Assembly (NCBI RefSeq): GCF_030680395.1
Contig: NZ_JAUXVR010000026.1
Location: forward strand, 117,632-181,631
Source: Methylobacter sp.
GTDB taxonomy: Bacteria; Pseudomonadota; Gammaproteobacteria; Methylococcales; Methylomonadaceae
DNA length: 64,000 bases
Direction: 5' to 3'
Shown here: positions 8,689-16,436 of the stretch, one piece after another
How the letters are laid out: each line of letters starts with the position of its first letter
How positions within the stretch are numbered: the stretch's first letter is position 1
Notes under the pieces: generated by a model
What the model was told of the DNA's origin: nothing
Databases searched by the model: none
The model's input: the letters and a program-made list of their open reading frames with translations, nothing else
Position numbers and translations under genes: made by a program

Positions 8689-9642
8689 ATGAAAAATACA
8701 CAAAATTCCCCAGCTATTTTTCTGATGGGGCCTACAGCCTCAGGAAAAACCGCTTTATCAGTGCAGCTTGCCCAAGCGCTTAATGGCGAAATCATCAGTG
8801 TTGACTCAGCGCTTGTATTTAAAGGCATGGACATAGGCACGGCCAAACCTGCGCGGGAAGAAAGAGGCGGTGTTCCACATCATTTGATAGATATACTCGA
8901 CCCCGCCGAATCATTCTCTACCGGTCAGTTTAGAAAGCAGGCGCTAATTTTAATGGACGACATAACCGGGCGTGGAAAAATTCCGATATTAGTTGGCGGC
9001 ACCATGCTGTATTTTAATGTCCTGAATAGTGGGCTTGCCGTATTGCCGGAAGCCGACCCTGTTATTCGAGCCAAACTCGATCAGGATTTGGAGCGATTGG
9101 GTAAAGAAGTCCTGCACCGGCGATTGGCTGAGATAGATCCCGAATCGGCGGCGAGAATTCACCCCAATGACCCGCAACGCGTACAACGCGCCCTGGAAGT
9201 CTACGAAATCAGCGGCAAACCCTTAACGTCTTTTTTTACAGCTGCTCAAGCGCAAGACATCCCCTACCAAAAAATAAAACTGGTTGTCGCCCCGCAAGAC
9301 CGAGTCATACTGCACGATATGATTGCCAGGCGGTTTAAGCAAATGCTGGAGCAGGGATTTATTGATGAAGTGGCAGCGCTTTATCAGCGTGGTGATTTAA
9401 CCGAAAAAATGCCGTCAATCAGAGCCGTCGGTTATCGACAGGCTTGGTCGTATCTGCAAGGCGAATATGATCTTGAAACAATGACGGAAAAAGCCATTAT
9501 TGCCACCCGGCAATTGGCCAAGCGCCAGTTTACCTGGTTGCGTCGAGAAATGGATGCGACAAATTTCCAGACCGGTCAAACGGATTTGTTAACAAAAGTG
9601 TTGGCGACGGTTAATAATAAACTATTGAAACTGAGGGTATAG
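8689..9642 (+). CDS. miaA: tRNA dimethylallyltransferase
   Basis: MiaA transfers a dimethylallyl group to A37 of UNN-decoding tRNAs. The P-loop is [11 protein letters not shown] (residues 14-24), followed by the substrate loop [18 protein letters not shown], in which Ala-Leu replaces the usual Ala-Gln of DSAQVY. The tRNA-binding segment includes [19 protein letters not shown] and [10 protein letters not shown]. The 317-residue length is standard. It follows mutL at 62 bp, the gammaproteobacterial order, but the usual next gene hfq is absent here. Confidence 0.94.
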   Translation: MKNTQNSPAIFLMGPTASGKTALSVQLAQALNGEIISVDSALVFKGMDIGTAKPAREERGGVPHHLIDILDPAESFSTGQFRKQALILMDDITGRGKIPILVGGTMLYFNVLNSGLAVLPEADPVIRAKLDQDLERLGKEVLHRRLAEIDPESAARIHPNDPQRVQRALEVYEISGKPLTSFFTAAQAQDIPYQKIKLVVAPQDRVILHDMIARRFKQMLEQGFIDEVAALYQRGDLTEKMPSIRAVGYRQAWSYLQGEYDLETMTEKAIIATRQLAKRQFTWLRREMDATNFQTGQTDLLTKVLATVNNKLLKLRV

Positions 9643-9877
9643 AGTAACCGTAGCGATTGCTAAGTTCCCCTGATTTAAAAGCCTATAAACCTAATCTTAG
9701 TTATAATTGAGGTAAAACTGAATCGTTTCAGATAAAATTATGCAGCTGAGGCATTATGCTGAAATGTAGGATTAGGCTACTTAAATGCGATGAATTTATC
9801 TTTTTAAAAGCTGTAGATAAACTCTCCACAAGTTAGCCGTGTCTTGCTAGGTTTTACTTTATTAAAACCATTATGAG
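9643..9877. other. Intergenic stretch between miaA and csp, no gene seen
   Basis: This AT-rich stretch has no open frame of note. It contains the short inverted words GGTTTT/AAAACC (about 9850-9870) and imperfectly inverted CCTAATC/GATTAGG near 9690 and 9770. An unrecognised small RNA is possible, but nothing supports it directly. Confidence 0.3.
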
Positions 9878-9911
9878 CTTGATCCAAAAGTCGTTCGACT
9901 TTTGGATCAAG
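9878..9911 (-). terminator. Perfect 16-bp hairpin after csp
   Basis: CTTGATCCAAAAGTCG pairs perfectly with CGACTTTTGGATCAAG across a 2-nt apex (a GTTC loop if the last pair opens). It begins 12 bp beyond the cold-shock gene stop and could end that transcript or protect its 3' end. No immediate U-run follows on either strand, so an intrinsic terminator is likely but not certain. Confidence 0.55.
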
Positions 9912-9923
9912 TTTATGAGTTTG

Positions 9924-10133
9924 TTACGCTGGGGTTACATTCTCGGCTTGCGGACCTTTTTGGCCTTGTGTTACTTCCATAGTAACTTTTTGGCCTTCCC
10001 TTAAAGTCTTGCGACCGGCGCCGTTAATTGCACTATGGTGAACAAAAACATCTTTTCCACCTTCTTGTTCAATAAATCCAAAACCTTTTTCATCATTGAA
10101 CCACTTAACGGTACCTACAACTTGCTCTGACAT
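9924..10133 (-). CDS. Cold-shock domain protein
   Basis: A 69-residue single-domain RNA/ssDNA-binding protein of the CspA family. RNP1 (KGFGFIEQ) and RNP2 (VFVHHSAI) are intact, as are the leading [14 protein letters not shown] and the C-terminal GPQAENVTP. Its upstream region is long and AT-rich: CGCCA/TGGCG can pair near 10160-10175, so a structured leader of the kind found in cold-shock mRNAs is plausible. It stands alone, ending at a strong hairpin. Which Csp paralogue it is cannot be told. Confidence 0.93.
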   Translation of the reverse strand: MSEQVVGTVKWFNDEKGFGFIEQEGGKDVFVHHSAINGAGRKTLREGQKVTMEVTQGQKGPQAENVTPA

Positions 10134-10323
10134 ATCACACTCTTACTTAAAAAATTCGCCAATTTTTGATGGCGTTACAAATCCCAGCTTCATAATAAAG
10201 CCGGCTCAAACTTTAACTGTGAAAGATAATAGCATTAAAGATGTGAGCAGAGCAAAATATTTTAACTAGGTTCAAAGATAATTCCATTATAGCCATCATG
10301 TTGATATCAAAAAAACTTAAAAC

Positions 10324-10361
10324 GAGAGGGGATTATGAAAAAACTTATGTTGGTTTTTTGA
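10324..10361 (+). other. Short ORF or signal-peptide remnant with strong SD
   Basis: GAGAGGGG at 10324-10331 precedes ATG 10335, which encodes MKKLMLVF and then TGA. In frame after the stop come CGIVR and another stop. The run resembles the start of a lipoprotein signal cut short, or a tiny leader peptide. A palindrome follows at 10375. No downstream gene on this strand would be regulated, so a remnant is more likely. Confidence 0.3.
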
Positions 10362-10374
10362 TGCGGTATAGTGA

Positions 10375-10402
10375 GATAAAAGGTGTCAAGTTACCTTTTA
10401 TC
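10375..10402 (-). terminator. Hairpin beyond the flavin reductase gene
   Basis: GATAAAAGGT and ACCTTTTATC are perfect 10-bp arms around GTCAAGTT. It lies 5 bp past the stop of the minus-strand flavin reductase-like gene and is the likely transcript end. The A/T-rich outer arm supplies the U-rich part. Confidence 0.55.
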
Positions 10403-10406
10403 TGAA

Positions 10407-10895
10407 TTATGACGGAATCATAAGTTGTTGATAAGCACCTTGAAAATATAAAAGAGGCTCTCCCATTCGGCAAATGCTGTCTTGTACTTCACCGATTATA
10501 ATCCAATGCGTACCGGCGTGAATTTTTTCTATAACTTTACATTCTAGAGACATGATACTGTTATCCAGAATGGGGGCGCCGGTAATGCCGGATGTCCATG
10601 GCGTATTTTCAAACCGTTGCTCTTGACTGCTGCCACCGGCAAATTGATTAGAAACGTCTTGTTGAGTTGAACTTAAAACGTTAACAGCGAAGCGTTGGCT
10701 TTCTTGAATTCCCGCGCCAGTATCAGCAGATTCATTAATACAAACCAATACTTGTGGTGGATTAATTGAAACGCTTGAAAATGCGGTTACTGTCATGCCT
10801 TGAAGGCCAAATTTTTCAGAATGCGTCGTTACAACGGTGACACCACTAGCCCATAGTTGCATAGCTTTTTTAAAATCATCAACACCAACAGTCAT
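10407..10895 (-). CDS. Flavin reductase-like FMN-binding protein
   Basis: A 162-residue protein of the flavin reductase-like (split-barrel FMN-binding, HpaC/DIM6) family. Typical features are the N-terminal FKKAMQLWASGVTVVTT, the MTVTAFSSVSINPPQVLVCIN stretch around the flavin site, the RFAVNVLSSTQQ helix and a GTHWIIIGEV strand. Such proteins reduce FMN or FAD with NAD(P)H, often for a partner monooxygenase. No oxygenase gene is adjacent, so the partner and substrate are unknown. It is cytoplasmic, with no signal. Confidence 0.85.
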   Translation of the reverse strand: MTVGVDDFKKAMQLWASGVTVVTTHSEKFGLQGMTVTAFSSVSINPPQVLVCINESADTGAGIQESQRFAVNVLSSTQQDVSNQFAGGSSQEQRFENTPWTSGITGAPILDNSIMSLECKVIEKIHAGTHWIIIGEVQDSICRMGEPLLYFQGAYQQLMIPS

Positions 10896-11054
10896 TAATT
10901 CCCCCGGTTATATTTTACAAAGATACCGCCTCTTTTTGACTAAAAAGGCAAAAATAGGCGTGTTGTTAAGGTTATTCAGGTCTTATGATACAGCACTTGT
11001 TAAATAATCGGGGAGACGGTTATTCGGTTTTTTCAAGAAAAATAACTAAATTGA

Positions 11055-11978
11055 TTATTCTGAGAATTTTATTAAAATATTAACACGCCGGTTTTTTTCT
11101 CTTCCTTCCTGTGTTGAATTATCGGCAATAGGCATGGTGTCGGCGTAAGTGATGGCACGTAAACGGTTGCTGTCTAGCTGCTGCAAGACAAGAAAGTGTA
11201 AAACGCTGGTGGCTCTGGAAGCGCCCAGTTCCCAGTTGGAAGGGAACTGGGCGGTTTTGATAGGGATGTTGTCTGTATGTCCTTCAATCAGAATCAGGCC
11301 TACCGATTGTTTTAATAAGGGCATAAGACGCTTTAGCAAGGCTCCGCCGGAAGCGGTTAGGTCTGCTTCTGAAGATTTAAACAATACTTTATCCTGGATT
11401 TCAAGCTGCGCATAGCCTTGGGTAACTTTTATACTAACGGCTTTATTAAGACCGAATTCATCGATTGCTTTCGTCAATTGTTGTTGTAAGTCGTTTTTGA
11501 CAGCAGCCTGTTGGGTGTCGGTCCTATTATCAATGGAATTTATTACGGTTTCAGATGCAACTTTAATTTCCGGCGCATTGGTAAGAGCAATGCTGTTACT
11601 TTCTGTAGATTCAGTCTTGGTGTTAGGGTTGTCGGGATTGATTTCGACTTTATGTTCAGTAAGCGCGATTGGTTTTATGGCTTCATTTTCTACAGTAACG
11701 GGGGATGGGGTATTTATGATAGTAGATGTGGCAACAGGAGGGCATATTGCGGTAGGCGCTTTCTTGGGTTTAATTTCTTGCGGTTTATTGGCGGCTGCTT
11801 GTTGCTGCTCCGTGTTTATGCCACTTACCGTAATTAATGTGATTACCAGCATGACGATAAGCACAAACACATCCAGATAGGTTAATAGCCAGTTTTGTGA
11901 GTTACGGGTGCTCGGTTGGGCAAGTAAATCCTCTAAAGACAGAGAGGACTGCAATTTTAAAAATGGATCTTTACTCAT
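11055..11978 (-). CDS. MotB/OmpA-family stator-like protein
   Basis: This 307-residue protein has one N-terminal membrane segment (about 31-58). It begins NWLLTYLDVFVLIVML, and Asp36 sits at the proton-binding position of MotB. A long Thr/Asn/Glu-rich periplasmic linker follows (about 65-180). The C-terminal OmpA-like peptidoglycan-binding domain contains IEGHTDNIPI, WELGASRA and NRRVNI. With the MotA-like gene 66 bp upstream it should form an inner-membrane ion channel that drives a motor or another machine. No flagellar genes are nearby, so the driven system is unknown. Confidence 0.82.
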   Translation of the reverse strand: MSKDPFLKLQSSLSLEDLLAQPSTRNSQNWLLTYLDVFVLIVMLVITLITVSGINTEQQQAAANKPQEIKPKKAPTAICPPVATSTIINTPSPVTVENEAIKPIALTEHKVEINPDNPNTKTESTESNSIALTNAPEIKVASETVINSIDNRTDTQQAAVKNDLQQQLTKAIDEFGLNKAVSIKVTQGYAQLEIQDKVLFKSSEADLTASGGALLKRLMPLLKQSVGLILIEGHTDNIPIKTAQFPSNWELGASRATSVLHFLVLQQLDSNRLRAITYADTMPIADNSTQEGREKNRRVNILIKFSE

Positions 11979-12044
11979 TTTGCAGTGTTTGATCGGTATG
12001 TTAAGGGTATATGCAGGCTGAGTTGATAAACCCGGCGAGCCTTT

Positions 12045-12878
12045 TTAGTCTTTTAACTCATTGTCATAGTGCATAATGAATGATTTGAGTGTTTCTCGTA
12101 CAAATGATGGGCTGCGACGATCTGCTATTAGTGTAATTCCTTCCATAACCATGCTCATGATCATAATGCGTTGTTCAGTGCGCCTTTCCAGTTTTATGGC
12201 AATAGGATTAAAGATCAGGTTGGCCATGATGAGGCCGTAAAAGGTTGTAATCAAGGCCGTACCCATGCTGTAACTTATGCCTGCTATATCTTTAAGTTCA
12301 ATGATTTGCAGCATGTTTATCATGGCTATCAAAGTGCCGAGCATACCGAATGCAGGAGAATAAGCGGCCAAGCTGTAAAATATACTGGCTTCGGCTTTTT
12401 CTTTGGCTCTCAAGCGGGCAATGCGCCATTTAAGTAGCGACAAAATATCTTCTATCGGCGTATGGTCTACAACAAGCTGAAAGCCGGTTTTTAAATAAGG
12501 ATTATTGATTCTGTCGATAATATTTTCTATTGCGAGCTTGTCCTTGTTAAACCACATTTGAGAAACTGCAATGATTTCGTTAGCTTCCCTTTGGGGATTT
12601 AAGCTCTCATAAAAGAAAATAAGCTTGAGCGATTTCAAGCTATGTTTAATGTCTCTTAAGGGGTAACTTAAAAAAATAGCGGCAATCGTACCGCCAATGA
12701 CAATCACAAGTCCTGTAAGATTGAAAAAAGAAAGCGGATCATTTGCAGCAAATATAATAATGAAAATGAATAGGATAAGGCTTAGAAAAATACCTAAGGC
12801 TGTTGAGTAATTAATTTCTTTGGGGAATATTTTTATTGATGGTTTGTTCAATTTCATTTTGTAATAATATCGGAACAT
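12045..12878 (-). CDS. MotA-family stator-like channel protein
   Basis: A 277-residue MotA/PomA-like protein with four hydrophobic stretches (about 27-45, 50-70, 165-190, 198-220). The last two contain PAFGMLGTLIAMI and MGTALITTFYGLIMANLI, the core channel helices. The cytoplasmic loop is rich in Arg/Glu/Lys (LLKWRIARLRAKEKAEAS), and the tail has the EGITLIADRRSPSFVRETL signature. Its partner is the MotB-like gene downstream on the same strand. A start at residue 8 (MKLNKPS, 12857) is possible. It lacks flagellar neighbours. Confidence 0.83.
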   Translation of the reverse strand: MFRYYYKMKLNKPSIKIFPKEINYSTALGIFLSLILFIFIIIFAANDPLSFFNLTGLVIVIGGTIAAIFLSYPLRDIKHSLKSLKLIFFYESLNPQREANEIIAVSQMWFNKDKLAIENIIDRINNPYLKTGFQLVVDHTPIEDILSLLKWRIARLRAKEKAEASIFYSLAAYSPAFGMLGTLIAMINMLQIIELKDIAGISYSMGTALITTFYGLIMANLIFNPIAIKLERRTEQRIMIMSMVMEGITLIADRRSPSFVRETLKSFIMHYDNELKD

Positions 12879-13060
12879 GTTGATTATGTGGGCGGTGATA
12901 ACTTGCTGTGTAATAAAATCATATTACATCAAGGAAGGTAAATCTACTTATGTATAAATACGGATATATAATGTATATTAGTGGCCTTTTAAAGTAGAAA
13001 TGTGACAGTTTTTTGTAACGGACTGTTTTATAATTAACCGATAAATGGATGAAAAAAGTT

Positions 13061-13705
13061 ATGATTAGTGTTCTGCTTGTTGATGATCATGAGCTTGTTC
13101 GAACCGGGATTGAATCATTATTAAATGATGCTGAGGATATTACGGTTGTCGGTGTCGCCAAATCGGGTGAAGAAGCTGTTGATACGGTTGTCGCCCTGTT
13201 GCCGGATGTTGTGTTGATGGATGTTAACATGCCTGGAATAGGTGGCGTAGAAGCCTGTCGTAGAATTCTGCAACAGGATGCTGAAGTAAAGATTATTGCA
13301 GTATCTGTTCACAACGATGGTCCTATTCCCCATCAGTTACTTAAGCTTGGCGTATTAGGTTTTATTTCTAAGGGATCGCCGGTAGATGAGATGGTTCATG
13401 CAATTCGCAAGGTAATGGAGGGTAAGCGCTTCTTGTGTTCCGAAGTTGCTAATAACTTGGCTTTTCAAGGCTTGCCGGGAAGCAATGAGTCGCCATTTGC
13501 ACTGCTTTCCCAGAGAGAAGCGGAAGTTGTTACGTTAATTCTTCAGGGAAAAACTATCAAAGAAATGTCGGAAATGTTGATCTTGAGTGACAAGACAGTA
13601 AATACTTACCGTTACCGTCTTTATGGCAAGCTGCATGTAAAAAATGATGTTGAATTAATCCGCTTGGCGATTAAATTCGGTTATATCGATGATGCCTTGA
13701 TTTAG
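13061..13705 (+). CDS. uvrY: NarL/FixJ-family response regulator, GacA/UvrY type
   Basis: A two-domain DNA-binding response regulator. The receiver (about 1-120) shows LLVDDHELVRTGI and VVLMDVNMPGIGG, which includes the phospho-Asp. The LuxR-type HTH (about 145-210) includes LSQREAEVV and LSDKTVNTYRYRLYGKL. Similarity runs the whole length of UvrY/GacA, which activate CsrB-type small RNAs with the BarA/GacS kinase. The start at 13061 matches the family and has GAAAAAAG upstream; ATG 13049 adds four residues. A TATAAT box lies at 13029-13034. The usual downstream uvrC is absent. Confidence 0.88.
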   Translation: MISVLLVDDHELVRTGIESLLNDAEDITVVGVAKSGEEAVDTVVALLPDVVLMDVNMPGIGGVEACRRILQQDAEVKIIAVSVHNDGPIPHQLLKLGVLGFISKGSPVDEMVHAIRKVMEGKRFLCSEVANNLAFQGLPGSNESPFALLSQREAEVVTLILQGKTIKEMSEMLILSDKTVNTYRYRLYGKLHVKNDVELIRLAIKFGYIDDALI

Positions 13706-13719
13706 CGAGGGATAAACAG

Positions 13720-13753
13720 TTCAGATTTCCACGTTAAATTGCGGAAACCTGAA
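13720..13753. terminator. Hairpin between convergent uvrY and mtdB2
   Basis: TTCAGATTTCC (13720-13730) pairs with GGAAACCTGAA (13743-13753) with a single mismatch. It sits between two convergent genes and could terminate both. The right side continues with repeated GAAACCTGAA words, resembling the composition of the palindrome family elsewhere in the window. Confidence 0.45.
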
Positions 13754-13784
13754 ACCTGAATCGTGAATAAAGCTGACTTCCCTT

Positions 13785-14708
13785 TTAGTCTGCGTCAGAA
13801 TCGAACTGTATTTCCCTGGCTTTATTAAATGCATACCTAAAGTCAATAAACAGCGGCTGCTCAGACCCTAACATTGCTTTTAATAACTCATGTTGTAGTT
13901 GAAACTTAACATTCCCGATAGCTAAAGCGCCAATACCTACTGCGCTTTGTGCATTTATCGCATGGATAAGTGGTGCGCCACAATCATTGTTTTTAACGCC
14001 CTCTATGCCAAAAGGTGGAACTGCATTGACATCGCCGGCCACTTTTAGTTGTGTCGCCTCTTTTAATACACTTGCACTTAAAACCTGAATACCCGCTTTG
14101 GCTGTACAGAAAATAATATCAGCATCGGCCACCAATCGAGCTTTATCGGCGTCAGAATTGGCCAAGGCCCCTTTAAGAGTGCAATTAAAACGACGATTGT
14201 ATGCTTTAGAAACATCCAGAGCTGTATCGATTGATAAATGGTCGGTTAATGTTACATCAGCACCGGCTAATGAAGCAATAACGCCTGTAGCAATACCTAC
14301 AGGGCCTGTTCCGCCAAAAATTATAATCGAACAGTCTTTCAGTTCTTTATTATGCTTTGCTTTCAGCTCTTTTTCTGCACAAGTAACTAATGCCGCAGCT
14401 GTGGTAAAAGCACCGCTGGGGTCGGCAAAAACCGAGATTTCAAAAGGCGAAACCATGGCTTGTTTACTTGTTTTCAGCATGTCCATGGCTAAACCTAAAT
14501 CGCGGCCGCCAATAAAAATCCCGGTCCGTTTAACGCCTGATGGACTACGGGAGAAGGTAGCATCTTGAGTAAGTCCATAAACACTATCCAATTTGACATT
14601 GTTATATGGAATCAGCACGTCAAACCCTGCATCCAGTGCCATGTTAATGTCGAATGGGCTGTTGTTCGGCATGGGGTCAAGCATGTGAAGAATACTGCGT
14701 TTTGCCAT
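13785..14708 (-). CDS. MtdB-like methylene-H4MPT dehydrogenase, paralogue 2
   Basis: A 307-residue paralogue of MtdB. The substrate-side signatures are kept: SPFDINMALDAG, TGIFIGGRDLGLAMDML, FEISVFADPSGAFTTAAA and VAGDVNAVPPFGIEG. The Rossmann loop is GGTGPVGIATGVIA. At the end of the second strand it has Asp156-His157 where the neighbouring copy has Gly-Arg, so NAD rather than NADP preference is possible. It follows the other mtdB at 43 bp with AAGGAA before its start. Its role could be the same step of formaldehyde oxidation with another cofactor, or a related H4MPT reaction. Confidence 0.8.
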   Translation of the reverse strand: MAKRSILHMLDPMPNNSPFDINMALDAGFDVLIPYNNVKLDSVYGLTQDATFSRSPSGVKRTGIFIGGRDLGLAMDMLKTSKQAMVSPFEISVFADPSGAFTTAAALVTCAEKELKAKHNKELKDCSIIIFGGTGPVGIATGVIASLAGADVTLTDHLSIDTALDVSKAYNRRFNCTLKGALANSDADKARLVADADIIFCTAKAGIQVLSASVLKEATQLKVAGDVNAVPPFGIEGVKNNDCGAPLIHAINAQSAVGIGALAIGNVKFQLQHELLKAMLGSEQPLFIDFRYAFNKAREIQFDSDAD

Positions 14709-14751
14709 TAGGGTTCCTTTTTAGTATGCAGATTAATCCGAAAGTTTAGAC

Positions 14752-15660
14752 TCAAGAGTTTGATTTAATATATTCCCTTGCGGTTTCAAAGGCATGCTCA
14801 AAATGCAGATAAACAGGTTTGTCGCTATTGATCATTTTTTTCAACAAAAGGACCTGGGTCTGGAATTTAATGTTACCGATTGCCATAGCGCCCAAGCCGA
14901 CAGCGCCACTTTTTGAGCCCTCAATGGCGGTGCCGTTATGGAAGGCGTCAACACCCGCGATGCCTGCCGGTGGTACGGCATTTGCGTCGGCGGCCACTTT
15001 GAGTTGTGGGGCCGATGCGATAAGTTCTGCACTTAATAATTCAATACCTGCAGCGCCGGTTGCAAAAACAACATCAGCTGTTTTGATGTATTCCGCTTTA
15101 TCCGCATCTGCGCCTGCTTCAATAGTAATTTTACCTTCGCCAAATTCATTGTTGCACATGTCGGCAATGGCTTGGGCTTTATCCAGTTGACGTCCTATGA
15201 GTTTTACCTGCGCTCCGCCTTGGGCGGCGATCACTGCGACTACCTGACCAACAGGCCCGGTTCCGCCAAGCACCAGAATATTTTTTCCTTCCAGAGTCGT
15301 GTCGAATTTGCTCATTAATTCGCGTTCAACAGCAGCAACCATGCCTGCTGCTGTGGTAAATGCTCCGCTAGGATCAGCAAATACGGAAACTTCAAAAGGA
15401 GAGAACATAGAGCGTTTTGCTATATTCAGCATATCCATAGCTTGCTTGGTATCGCGTCCGCCAATGAATATCCCGGTACGTTTTAAATTTTTAGGGCTGC
15501 GGGAAAAAATAGCGTCCTGGACCAAGCCTTGAATTTCGCTGGGTTCAACATTGGTATAGGGTAATGCGGAAACCCAGCCTGCATCCAATGCCATATTGAC
15601 ATCAAATGGACTAAGGTTTTTAGCTGTAGTTAGCATGTGTAAAATGAACGGCTTTTCCAT
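14752..15660 (-). CDS. mtdB: NAD(P)-dependent methylene-tetrahydromethanopterin dehydrogenase
   Basis: This 302-residue enzyme oxidises methylene-H4MPT to methenyl-H4MPT in the cytoplasmic formaldehyde oxidation route of methylotrophs. SPFDVNMALDAGW, GIFIGGRD, FEVSVFADPSGAFTTAAG and ADANAVPPAGIAG are family segments seen along the chain. The nucleotide loop is GGTGPVGQVVAVIA, and strand 2 ends KLIGRQLDKAQ, whose Gly-Arg suits an NADP 2'-phosphate. A strong Shine-Dalgarno (AAGGAGAT) precedes the ATG. It heads the mtdB pair and is divergent from the folate gene fau. Confidence 0.9.
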   Translation of the reverse strand: MEKPFILHMLTTAKNLSPFDVNMALDAGWVSALPYTNVEPSEIQGLVQDAIFSRSPKNLKRTGIFIGGRDTKQAMDMLNIAKRSMFSPFEVSVFADPSGAFTTAAGMVAAVERELMSKFDTTLEGKNILVLGGTGPVGQVVAVIAAQGGAQVKLIGRQLDKAQAIADMCNNEFGEGKITIEAGADADKAEYIKTADVVFATGAAGIELLSAELIASAPQLKVAADANAVPPAGIAGVDAFHNGTAIEGSKSGAVGLGAMAIGNIKFQTQVLLLKKMINSDKPVYLHFEHAFETAREYIKSNS

Positions 15661-15821
15661 GGTATCTCCTTTATGTATTTATCCGGTAAGTATAAAAGAA
15701 AACACATCAGAATAAAAATGCCCTTGCATATTTGAATTTTAAACTAATGTTGAACCTGTGTATTATTTGGAATAGTTTTATGTTTTTGAGGTTGCAATGT
15801 TTATTGATTTAGTAAAGATTA

Positions 15822-16436
15822 ATGTATATGAATGATCTAAAAAACCGGCAACGGCGTAAAGCTCACGATGCCCGCAATGGGCAAATGGATAAGGATGCCA
15901 TGAGCCGGATTATTTGCGCGCAATTTGTAGCGCACCCGATTTATCAACAAGCCAAAACGGTGATGTGGTATATCGATTGTCGCTCGGAAGTCAGGACTCA
16001 ACCGGCATTATTAGATGAACTGGAAACCGGCAAGTGCATGGTTATCCCATACTGTACTAAAGATGAGCAAGGGCATAATAAGCTGGGTTTATGGCGGTTG
16101 GAGGATTTTGCAGAATTGGTGCCGGGAATGTGGGGGATTTTAGAACCGCCCAAACAACGATGGGGCGAGTTGGGGAAAGAGGTTGCTCCTGAACAGCTCG
16201 ATTGCGTCATGGTGCCGGGTGTGGCTTTTGATCGAAATGGCGGACGCTTGGGTAATGGTGCGGGTTATTATGATCGTTTATTGAAGAGAGTCAGAGCCGA
16301 TGCCGTGTTGATTGGTGTTTGTTTTGAGGCCCAGTTAGTTGAGCAAGTCGCTATGGATGCTCATGATGTAGCTATGGATATTGTAATGACAGAAAAAACA
16401 CTTTATGCCGGCAAAGGACGGCAGTTTTCTAACTGA
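15822..16436 (+). CDS. fau: 5-formyltetrahydrofolate cyclo-ligase
   Basis: A 204-residue member of the MTHFS family, which converts 5-formyl-THF to 5,10-methenyl-THF with ATP. The N-terminal basic helix (RQRRKAHDARN) is typical. The substrate site includes VMWYIDCRSEVRT and VIPYCT. The C-terminal nucleotide and phosphate segment is VPGVAFDRNGGRLGNGAGYYDRLL. An alternative start is ATG 15828. It overlaps nspC by one base (TGATG), which suggests translational coupling. No 6S RNA was recognised upstream. Confidence 0.92.
   Translation: MYMNDLKNRQRRKAHDARNGQMDKDAMSRIICAQFVAHPIYQQAKTVMWYIDCRSEVRTQPALLDELETGKCMVIPYCTKDEQGHNKLGLWRLEDFAELVPGMWGILEPPKQRWGELGKEVAPEQLDCVMVPGVAFDRNGGRLGNGAGYYDRLLKRVRADAVLIGVCFEAQLVEQVAMDAHDVAMDIVMTEKTLYAGKGRQFSN

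Noticed and set aside
11497..11880. Long plus-strand frames over the MotB-like gene
   Set aside because: Antisense shadows of a low-complexity Thr/Asn-rich linker; no ribosome site or family motif.
15661..15821. 6S RNA upstream of fau
   Set aside because: 6S RNA often sits next to this gene, but the 160-bp gap is AT-rich and shows no 6S-like closing stem or bubble.
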